Source of the DNA: Legionella sp. 515359
Lineage (GTDB): Bacteria > Pseudomonadota > Gammaproteobacteria > Legionellales > Legionellaceae
Direction of reading: 5' to 3'
DNA length: 44,756 nt
NCBI GenBank assembly: GCA_025941565.1
Contig: JAPCYN010000032.1
Span: 1-44,756 of the forward strand
Position 1 is the stretch's first letter. Each line of letters begins with the position of its first letter. Position numbers and translations under genes: made by a program. Below the pieces are notes generated by a model. The model made no database searches. It was not told the DNA's origin and saw nothing but the letters and a program-made list of their open reading frames with translations. Shown here piece by piece: positions 19,981 to 26,819 of the stretch.

Positions 19981-20271
19981 TTACTTCTCAATTACACCCA
20001 TGATGTCGTCTTCACGCATCACAACCAATTCTTTACCGTCGATTTTCACTTCGGTACCTGAGTATTTACCAAACAGAACAACATCACCTACTTTTACTGC
20101 TAAAGCGCGAAGATCACCGTTGTCTAATACTTTACCTGCACCAACAGCAATGATTTCACCGCGCATTGGTTTTTCAGTAGCGCTATCTGGAATAACAATA
20201 CCACCCGCTGTGGTACGTTCTTCTTCCATACGACGAACAACAACTCGATCGTGTAAAGGACGAATTTTCAT
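19981..20271 (-). CDS. groES: 10-kDa co-chaperonin GroES (HtpA)
   Basis: The 96-residue product is the GroEL lid. It starts [14 protein letters not shown], has the mobile loop [15 protein letters not shown] at about 17-31 including the hydrophobic IVI that docks on GroEL, and ends with DIMGVIE. Length and sequence are typical. It is the first gene of the groESL operon. Confidence 0.99.
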   Translation of the reverse strand: MKIRPLHDRVVVRRMEEERTTAGGIVIPDSATEKPMRGEIIAVGAGKVLDNGDLRALAVKVGDVVLFGKYSGTEVKIDGKELVVMREDDIMGVIEK

Positions 20272-20329
20272 GCTTTTATCTCCTGATTAATTTAAACTTT
20301 AAAGTCAATTTGCAATGTTACTGACTGGC

Positions 20330-20357
20330 ATATGGGGGCGCAGAAATGAGTTTCAAG
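20330..20357 (-). promoter_or_regulatory. Sigma-32 (RpoH) heat-shock promoter of groESL
   Basis: On the minus strand CTTGAAA (20357-20351), thirteen bases, then CCCCATAT (20337-20330) match the sigma-32 consensus very closely. It ends 58 bases before the groES start codon. No CIRCE element was seen, so control is by sigma-32 and not HrcA. Confidence 0.9.
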
Positions 20358-20463
20358 GGTAAAAATAAAAAAAATTTGGTTTTAATTTTACTCATACTAC
20401 ATGATGTTCTGATATAGTTACATATATATCTTTCACCCCCTCTGTATTATAAAGGTTTTCAGA

Positions 20464-22209
20464 ATGAGAAAATGGTTTATATTGTTATTTTGCTGCATAA
20501 CTACATTTGCTCTCCATGCAAACCCACTTCCTGCTGCCGAAGTATTTCATGTAAATGTAACCAAAGTTGATCCCAATACGTTTGCCATCAATTTCCAGAT
20601 AAAACCTAATTACATTCTTTACAGTGATCGCATTAAATTAACTACGGAAAAGAACGATGCAGTTCACATAGGAACTCTGCGTTTCCCTCCCACAGAGAAA
20701 AAAGTGGACAAACTAGGACATGAGTTTACTGTCTACCGCAATCAAGTCACTGTTCCCGTTGGAATTTTGGGAAATAAGCCAGGAAAAGCCTTGATTGATT
20801 TACATTATCAGGGATGCTCGGATGATGGTTTTTGCTATGCTCCAGAAACGAAAACGATTCAACTGTCCATCGATGAGGGTTTGGCTTTAACCCAGGCGAA
20901 GCTGGAGCAACCCTCAAACACCCAGCCCACAGTTACTGAAGAATCACAAAATGATGGAGTCACTAAAATCTTTTTGAGCCACAATTGGCTCCTCATTCTG
21001 TTTTCCTTTTATGGTTTTGGTTTACTTTTATCGTTCACCCCCTGCATTTTACCCATGGTTCCCGTTTTATCCGGAATTATTGTTGGTCACGGTAAGGAAA
21101 TTACGACACGAAAAGCTTTTTTCCTCTCATTAAGCTACGTGCTGAGTATGTCCATTACCTATGCAATCATCGGTGCCGTAGTCGCTCTGCTTGGAGCCAA
21201 TCTGCAAGTGAGCATGCAATCACCTTGGGTGATTGGTGTGTTCAGCCTGATTTTTATTCTATTGGCCATATCCATGTTCGGATTTTATGAATTCAAACTT
21301 CCACATTCCTGGCAAGCAAAAATACACGGCTCCAGTAATCAAAGAGGCGGGCACTACCTTGGCGCTGCAATCATGGGGTGTTTATCTACTCTGATTCTTT
21401 CACCTTGCGTTACTGCTCCATTAATTGGGGTATTAACCTACATTGCACAAACGGGGAATGTTCTTTTAGGCTGCCTGACTTTGTTCGTTTTAGGTCTGGG
21501 AATGGGCACGCCGCTACTGCTCATCGGTACTTCTGCTGGCAGATGGTTGCCTGAAACGGGCAGCTGGATGAATACCATCAAGGCGCTATTTGGCATTATT
21601 TTTATTGCTGTTGCCATTGAGCTCATTACTCGTATCGCGCCACCGTTGGTCAGCATGATCTTATGGGCAAGCTTGCTTATTTTTTCAGGGATTTACAGTG
21701 GTGCTCTTACCTATTCTGCAACACATCGCGAAAAATTCAATCAAGGCGTGGGGCTCATTTTGCTCGTCTATGGTTTCTTGATTTTAGTGGGTGCCAGCAT
21801 GGGTGCAACAAATCCCTTACAGCCCTTAACCCTACAATCAGCGAATGCGGCCCCTGTTAAAATACAACAGGAACAGAGCTTGAGCACTATAAAGCAAGCT
21901 ATAGCTGATGCCCAGGGCAAACCGGTGATGCTTGATTTTTACGCTGATTGGTGCACGTCCTGTAAGGTGATGGAAGCAACCACATTTAAAGATCCCCATG
22001 TGCAAGAGGCTTTAGCGCGTTTTGCTGTCATTAGAATTGATGTCACCGCCAATAATGCGAAAAATAAAGCCCTCCTCGATTACTTTCATGTCGTAGCGCC
22101 ACCAACTTTTATATTTCTTGATGCACAAGGTAAAGAGATCAATAACCTCAAACTGGTTGGTGAAGTTTCTGCAGATAAGTTTTTAAAAACCTTAAACCGG
22201 ATAAAATAG
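20464..22209 (+). CDS. dsbD: Thiol:disulfide interchange protein DsbD
   Basis: DsbD carries reducing power across the inner membrane to periplasmic thiol proteins. All three modules are present in 581 residues after a signal peptide (about 1-19). The alpha domain has Cys118 and Cys124 (QGCSDDGFCYAP). The eight-helix beta domain has Cys193 (FTPCILPM) and Cys315 (LSPCVTAP). The C-terminal thioredoxin-like gamma domain has WCTSC with Cys497 and Cys500. It is divergent from groES. Cytochrome c maturation and DsbC-type isomerases are the likely recipients. Confidence 0.97.
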   Translation: MRKWFILLFCCITTFALHANPLPAAEVFHVNVTKVDPNTFAINFQIKPNYILYSDRIKLTTEKNDAVHIGTLRFPPTEKKVDKLGHEFTVYRNQVTVPVGILGNKPGKALIDLHYQGCSDDGFCYAPETKTIQLSIDEGLALTQAKLEQPSNTQPTVTEESQNDGVTKIFLSHNWLLILFSFYGFGLLLSFTPCILPMVPVLSGIIVGHGKEITTRKAFFLSLSYVLSMSITYAIIGAVVALLGANLQVSMQSPWVIGVFSLIFILLAISMFGFYEFKLPHSWQAKIHGSSNQRGGHYLGAAIMGCLSTLILSPCVTAPLIGVLTYIAQTGNVLLGCLTLFVLGLGMGTPLLLIGTSAGRWLPETGSWMNTIKALFGIIFIAVAIELITRIAPPLVSMILWASLLIFSGIYSGALTYSATHREKFNQGVGLILLVYGFLILVGASMGATNPLQPLTLQSANAAPVKIQQEQSLSTIKQAIADAQGKPVMLDFYADWCTSCKVMEATTFKDPHVQEALARFAVIRIDVTANNAKNKALLDYFHVVAPPTFIFLDAQGKEINNLKLVGEVSADKFLKTLNRIK

Positions 22210-22213
22210 CTTC

Positions 22214-22294
22214 AGGGCATGCTGGCAATTCATCCAGCGTCGGGGTGCGAACAAGAGAGCCACCCCGTGGGGAGATGAATTGTCAAAACGCCCT
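22214..22294. repeat. 81-bp nested imperfect palindrome
   Basis: Three arm pairs nest in order: AGGGC (22214-22218) with GCCCT (22290-22294), AATTCATC (22227-22234) with GATGAATT (22274-22281), and GGGGTG (22242-22247) with CACCCC (22261-22266). It could be a REP or MITE-like element, an end of an IS200/IS605-type element, or a structured RNA after dsbD. The rest of the 22210-22530 gap holds the promoter and direct repeats of the next gene and no other gene. Confidence 0.65.
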
Positions 22295-22399
22295 AATCAA
22301 TCACATTAATTTTGAATTCATATTTGTTTGTTAAGAAGAATCAGAAAACATTCTTGACCGTCATTACATCACTTGATAGCACAAACATACCGCTTAAAA

Positions 22400-22482
22400 T
22401 GATCCGTTCTCATTATTTCTTTCATGATGCCTTTATAAGGCTTACGAGCAGAATTTGATCCGTTCTTTTTATGAACTATATT
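22400..22482 (+). promoter_or_regulatory. Promoter with paired direct repeats before the ribA-ribD fusion
   Basis: TGATCCGTTCT occurs at 22400-22410 and again at 22456-22466, 56 bp apart. The second copy overlaps a possible -35, TTGATC (22455-22460), which is 16 bp from TATATT (22477-22482). A repressor or activator could bind both copies. No FMN riboswitch features were found in the leader. Confidence 0.45.
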
Positions 22483-22530
22483 TATAGTGCACTGATGAAT
22501 ATTAGATTCGTTCGTGCTAAGGATTAGATT

Positions 22531-23832
22531 ATGGATAATCAACTCATTGTCAAGAAAGAGGTTTCTGCTGAAATTCCTTCAAAATACGGCTCTTTTGAGC
22601 TTTCATTATTTACTACAAATCAAGATAATAAAGAGCACCTTCTGCTCACATTTGGATCCGTACACCATGCTGATGATGTTTTAGTTCGAATTCATTCAGA
22701 ATGTATGACTGGCGATATTTTAGGCTCATTACGTTGTGATTGTGGTGAACAACTGCAAATGAGTATGAGTCAAATTGCTATTGAGGGTCGTGGCATCATT
22801 ATTTACCTCCGACAAGAAGGACGAGGAATTGGATTAATTGATAAATTACGCACTTATAATTTGCAGGATCAGGGACAAGATACGGTTGATGCCAATTTGG
22901 CCTTAGGTCATGAAGGAGATGAACGCTCCTATGAAGTGGCAGCTCATATTCTAAAAGAGTTACACATCAAATCACTTCGCTTGCTTACCAACAATCCTAA
23001 AAAAATTGAAGCGCTCAATCAGTATCATTTGAATGTTACATCAAGAGTTCCCATAAAAGGCTCTATTCATCATCATAATGCTTTTTATTTGTTGACTAAA
23101 AAACAAAAAATGCATCATTTTTTTGAAGAGGAGGATCTTAAAGAGCTCTACGAAAAATGCTCCTCGTTCTTAGAAAAGAAGAAACCCCTAGTGACCTTAG
23201 CTTACGCACAAAGCCTGGATGGATCTATTTCATTTCATCGGAAAAAAAGACTCATGTTAAGTTCTCAAGACTCGCTGGTGATGACTCATAAATTACGTTC
23301 TGAAAATGATGCAATATTGGTTGGAGTAGGCACTGTTATTGCGGATGACCCCCTTCTCACCGTACGTCATTATAAAGGGAAAAATCCACAAGTTGTTATT
23401 TTAGACAGCAAACTTCGCATTCCATTAACTGCACGAGTATTAAAAAACTCAAGACCGCCTATAATTTTTACAACGGATAAAGCGGATCCCGAAAAACAAA
23501 AGTTGCTTACCGAAATGAACGCCAGGATTGTTCTGGTTGATGCAACAAGTGATGGCCGAACTGATTTAAATCAAACTTTAGAGAAATTATTTATTTTCGG
23601 TATTAAAACCGTAATGGTCGAAGGAGGAAGAGCCATTATCACTAATTTTATTACTGATAATCATGTTGATAAAGTGATCATCACTGTCGCTCCGATTTTT
23701 GTTGGTGGGGTTTCTGTTTTATCAAAAGAAATAAAAGAAAACCTGGGCTTCCCTCAATTAAAAAATGTACTCCAATACAAGTTAGGTAGGGATATTATCA
23801 TCATGGCTGATATAGAAAGGAATCTCACTTGA
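22531..23832 (+). CDS. GTP cyclohydrolase II fused to RibD-type pyrimidine reductase
   Basis: Residues 1-195 are a complete RibA domain, with the zinc cysteines in HSECMTGDILGSLRCDCGE (Cys58, Cys69, Cys71) and the catalytic region YLRQEGRGIGL near 92-102. Residues 218-433 are the RibD C-terminal reductase domain (VTLAYAQSLDGSI; AILVGVGTVIADDPLLTVR near 261-279; VEGGRA). RibA opens GTP to a diamino-ribosylamino-pyrimidinone phosphate, and the reductase turns the ribosyl chain into a ribityl chain. The RibD deaminase domain that should act between them is absent, as is RibB. That fits a yeast/archaeal-like step order or a dedicated non-riboflavin product. A good AAGGA leader precedes the ATG. 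Two more genes follow with overlaps. Confidence 0.85.
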   Translation: MDNQLIVKKEVSAEIPSKYGSFELSLFTTNQDNKEHLLLTFGSVHHADDVLVRIHSECMTGDILGSLRCDCGEQLQMSMSQIAIEGRGIIIYLRQEGRGIGLIDKLRTYNLQDQGQDTVDANLALGHEGDERSYEVAAHILKELHIKSLRLLTNNPKKIEALNQYHLNVTSRVPIKGSIHHHNAFYLLTKKQKMHHFFEEEDLKELYEKCSSFLEKKKPLVTLAYAQSLDGSISFHRKKRLMLSSQDSLVMTHKLRSENDAILVGVGTVIADDPLLTVRHYKGKNPQVVILDSKLRIPLTARVLKNSRPPIIFTTDKADPEKQKLLTEMNARIVLVDATSDGRTDLNQTLEKLFIFGIKTVMVEGGRAIITNFITDNHVDKVIITVAPIFVGGVSVLSKEIKENLGFPQLKNVLQYKLGRDIIIMADIERNLT

Positions 23833-24857
23833 AAAATTATGTGCTTTATTTTAATAAACCAAATCAAGTGTCTGTCCTGGAAGAATCAATTCCCGAACCG
23901 AAAAAGGATGAAGTATTGATTCAAAATATGATTTCCGGAATAAGTTCAGGAACAGAAATGCTTTTCTATCGGGGTTTAATGCCAAGCGATCTCTGCATCG
24001 ATGACACCATTCCTGCGCTCAAACATAAACTGAATTACCCATTCAAATACGGTTATTGTTCTGTGGGTAAAGTGATTGAAACAGGACATAAAAAATTAAA
24101 TCACTTATTAAACCAATGGGTTTTTGTATTTAATCCTCATGAAAGTTATTTTTGCGCAAAAGAACAACAAATTATTGTATTGCCGAAACATATATCTCCT
24201 CATGACGCGTTATTTATACCCAATATGGAAACCGCAATAAACCTGATATTAGATGGTTCACCTTTAATCGGAGAAAATGTACTGATTTTAGGACTTGGGA
24301 TTGTTGGTCTTCTTACTACTGCTTTATTACACCAATTTCCGTTAACCCTCCTTCTCGGGATCGATTTATATGCACAGAGAAGAAAGTTGGGTATGGAATT
24401 GGGAGCAGAATATACTTTTGATGCCACCCAACCCGATCTTGATTTGCAATTGAAGCATTACCTTAAAAACCTGAAACAGAACTCGATTGATCTTATTTAT
24501 GAATTAACAGGTAATCCTGAAGCACTCAACAGCGCTATTGCATTTGCTGCTTATGAGGGTCGCATCGTTCTGGGATCCTGGTACGGTAGAAAACCGTGTT
24601 CTATTGATTTAGGAGGGCGGTTTCATCGAAATCGAATTAAAATCATTGCAAGTCAAGTCAGTACGATTGCCTCCGAACTTCAAGGGAGATGGACTAAGGC
24701 TCGACGACTTGAAGTCGTCTTTAAAATGTTGGAGAAAATAAAGCCATCACGCTTCATTTCTCATAACTTTCATATTACCGATGCGAATAAAGCCTATCAA
24801 TTACTGGATTCCAATCCAAATGATACGTTACTCATCACTTTAATCTATGAGGTGTAA
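23829..24857 (+). CDS. MDR-family dehydrogenase lacking the zinc-site cysteine
   Basis: This 342-residue medium-chain dehydrogenase/reductase starts at TTG, overlapping the stop of the previous gene (TTGA), with an AGGA leader. The N-terminal catalytic domain carries GISSGTE at about 37-43, where zinc alcohol dehydrogenases have the GxCGTD motif. So the catalytic zinc cysteine is replaced, as in the BchC-like and other SxGTE subfamilies. The nucleotide-binding fold has LGLGIVGL (about 156-163), with an aspartate at the end of the second strand (GIDLYAQRRK) that suggests NAD. The substrate is unknown; its neighbours suggest a pyrimidine- or pterin-derived polyol. The final codons overlap the third cassette gene. 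Confidence 0.75.
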   Translation: MKNYVLYFNKPNQVSVLEESIPEPKKDEVLIQNMISGISSGTEMLFYRGLMPSDLCIDDTIPALKHKLNYPFKYGYCSVGKVIETGHKKLNHLLNQWVFVFNPHESYFCAKEQQIIVLPKHISPHDALFIPNMETAINLILDGSPLIGENVLILGLGIVGLLTTALLHQFPLTLLLGIDLYAQRRKLGMELGAEYTFDATQPDLDLQLKHYLKNLKQNSIDLIYELTGNPEALNSAIAFAAYEGRIVLGSWYGRKPCSIDLGGRFHRNRIKIIASQVSTIASELQGRWTKARRLEVVFKMLEKIKPSRFISHNFHITDANKAYQLLDSNPNDTLLITLIYEV

Positions 24858-25261
24858 TGATGCATTGTTTAATGTTAAGAAAAAATTTCATTGCCCAACA
24901 TTTCTTAATTGGGAAAGACTTTGGTGCAGAAAATTTAAAGCATTCCCACCACTATCGTTTTGAATTGGAAATTGAGAACAATACGCTTGATCAGCACAAT
25001 TTTCTTATTGATATTGTTGAAGCGAACGCACACATCGAGCAATTAATCTCATATTTCCATGATAAGACGTTAAATGAGCTCCCTGAATTTAAAAATCAAA
25101 ATCCAAGCCTCGAGCTTTTTTCTAAAATTCTCTGGCAAAAATTTAATGGGCATTTTGAATTTCCAGCGAACTGCCAAATCACGGTGAGATTATGGGAAGA
25201 TAAAATTGCTCAAGCCAGCTATCGAGAAGTAAAATGCGTAGGTACCCCAATCAAAAGATAA
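24857..25261 (+). CDS. 6-pyruvoyl-tetrahydropterin synthase / QueD-like protein with altered active site
   Basis: The 134-residue product has the PTPS/QueD fold signature: FIAQH near residue 11, then KHSHHY and a YFHDKTLNELPEF segment. The three zinc histidines appear kept (H15 and two in KHSHH). The catalytic cysteine of the CxxxHGH motif is replaced by glutamate (ENLKHSH), as reported for PTPS-III-type enzymes. The Asp-His pair of QueD (LDHHYLN) reads FHDKTLN. The pterin-anchoring glutamate near the C-terminus is not clearly present. It shares TAATG with the upstream stop codon, so it is coupled. A PTPS-like lyase on an unusual substrate is likely, but the reaction is unknown. Confidence 0.7.
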   Translation: MMHCLMLRKNFIAQHFLIGKDFGAENLKHSHHYRFELEIENNTLDQHNFLIDIVEANAHIEQLISYFHDKTLNELPEFKNQNPSLELFSKILWQKFNGHFEFPANCQITVRLWEDKIAQASYREVKCVGTPIKR

Positions 25262-25363
25262 TTGTTTTTAAGCTAAGTACCCGTTCACGCTTTTCCTTTG
25301 CAAATGCGAAGATCCAGAGCAAAAAAATACAAAATTAAAGTAATGTAAATCACTATAATCCTG

Positions 25364-25393
25364 TCGACAATAAGCCCCATTAAGAGGTATAAT
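25364..25393 (+). promoter_or_regulatory. Sigma-70 promoter of rimO
   Basis: TCGACA (25364-25369), 18 bp, then TATAAT (25388-25393) gives a strong -35/-10 pair 29 bp before the rimO start. A second TATAAT at 25354-25359 lacks a good -35. Confidence 0.65.
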
Positions 25394-25422
25394 TCGTTCA
25401 CTTTTTTTACAGTTAGAGTTTT

Positions 25423-26730
25423 ATGAATCATAAAGTAGGTTTTGTTAGCCTGGGTTGCCCCAAAGCACTGGTCGATTCAGAACGCATTATTACCCAACTG
25501 CGTGCCCAGGGATATGAATTAGTGTCCAGTTATCAAGATGCAGGCGTAGTAGTCATCAATACCTGTGGATTTATTGATAGTGCCGTCAAAGAATCACTGG
25601 ATACTATTAAAGAAGCAATGGCAGAAAACGGACGGGTGATTGTCACAGGTTGCTTAGGTGCCAAAGCAGAGATCATTAAAGAAGCATGCCCCGATGTTCT
25701 GCATATTAGCGGCGCACATGCCTATGAAGAAGTGGTCAATGCAGTTCATCAGCATTTGCCTCCACCGGCAGATCCTTTTATGCAACTGATTCCTCCTCAA
25801 GGAATTAAATTAACCCCGCGCCATTATGCCTACTTAAAAATATCTGAGGGATGCAATCAAAAATGTACTTTTTGTATTATCCCTAGCATGCGTGGAAAAT
25901 TACAAAGTTATCCGATGACCCAAGTCTTAACCGAAGCTCAAAAATTAAAAGATGCCGGTGTTAACGAAATTTTAGTAATTTCCCAGGATACAAGTGCTTA
26001 TGGAATAGATACACGCTATCAACCAGTAACCTGGAAAGGAAAAACGGTTAACACGCGTTTTTATGATTTATGCGAACAGTTAGGGGAACTGGGCATTTGG
26101 ATTCGTCTGCATTATGTTTACCCTTATCCGCATGTAGATGAGATTATCCCCTTAATGCGAGATGGCTTGATTCTCCCTTATTTGGATATTCCTTTACAGC
26201 ATGCAAATTCACGTGTGCTCAAAGCAATGAAACGCCCGGCAAGCAGTGAAAATACCTTATTACGCATTGCTTCCTGGCGAGAAATTTGTCCGGATATTAC
26301 CCTGCGCTCGACCTTTATTGTGGGTTTTCCTGGAGAAACAGAAGAAGAGTTTGAAGAGCTGCTCGACTTCCTCGAAGAGGCGCAGTTGGATAGGGTAGGT
26401 TGTTTCAAATACTCTCCCGTGGAAGGAGCCAGAGCGAACGAATTAAGTGATCCAGTACCCGAAGAAATTAAAGAAGAACGTTATCATCGCTTCATGCAAT
26501 TACAAGCAGAGATTAGCCGCGATAAACTGGAAAACAAAATCGGTAGCATCCAAACCGTGTTAATTGATGAGGTAACTCAGGATCAAATCACCGCGCGTAG
26601 CCAAAGCGATGCTCCGGAAATTGATGGCCTCGTTATTCTACCACCCGCACCGGGTATTAAAGTAGGGACTTTTGCAGAAGTCATGATTACAGATAGTGAT
26701 GATTACGATCTCTACGCGGAATTCAAATAA
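25423..26730 (+). CDS. rimO: Ribosomal protein S12 methylthiotransferase RimO
   Basis: RimO adds a methylthio group to the conserved aspartate of ribosomal protein S12, using two iron-sulfur clusters. The 435-residue protein has the N-terminal MTTase domain with Cys12 ([12 protein letters not shown]), Cys48 and Cys77. The radical-SAM cluster is CNQKCTFC (Cys144, Cys148, Cys151) followed by IIPSMRG, and a TRAM domain occupies the last 65 residues. The SLGCPK start and IPSMRG motif distinguish it from MiaB. It is a single gene with its own promoter. Confidence 0.97.
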   Translation: MNHKVGFVSLGCPKALVDSERIITQLRAQGYELVSSYQDAGVVVINTCGFIDSAVKESLDTIKEAMAENGRVIVTGCLGAKAEIIKEACPDVLHISGAHAYEEVVNAVHQHLPPPADPFMQLIPPQGIKLTPRHYAYLKISEGCNQKCTFCIIPSMRGKLQSYPMTQVLTEAQKLKDAGVNEILVISQDTSAYGIDTRYQPVTWKGKTVNTRFYDLCEQLGELGIWIRLHYVYPYPHVDEIIPLMRDGLILPYLDIPLQHANSRVLKAMKRPASSENTLLRIASWREICPDITLRSTFIVGFPGETEEEFEELLDFLEEAQLDRVGCFKYSPVEGARANELSDPVPEEIKEERYHRFMQLQAEISRDKLENKIGSIQTVLIDEVTQDQITARSQSDAPEIDGLVILPPAPGIKVGTFAEVMITDSDDYDLYAEFK

Positions 26731-26733
26731 AGT

Positions 26734-26819
26734 TGCCTGGGTGAAAGCGCAGCCGTAACCCAGGTTTTCTAGAAACAACCTTCCATACCGCGGGTTTCGC
26801 TATGCTCCACTCAGGTTAC
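26734..26819. repeat. Dispersed inverted repeat, full copy
   Basis: It begins GCCTGGGTGAAAGCGCAGC, continues through CGTAACCCAGGTTTTC and closes with CTCCACTCAGGTTAC. It fills the whole gap between the convergent rimO and glnE genes, overlapping the glnE stop codon by a few bases. Confidence 0.8.

Noticed and set aside
20272-20463. CIRCE operator upstream of groES
   Set aside because: No TTAGCACTC/GAGTGCTAA inverted repeat is present; the sigma-32 promoter explains the control.
22295-22530. FMN riboswitch before the ribA-ribD fusion
   Set aside because: None of the conserved FMN-element blocks or its six-stem layout could be found; there are only direct repeats and a promoter.
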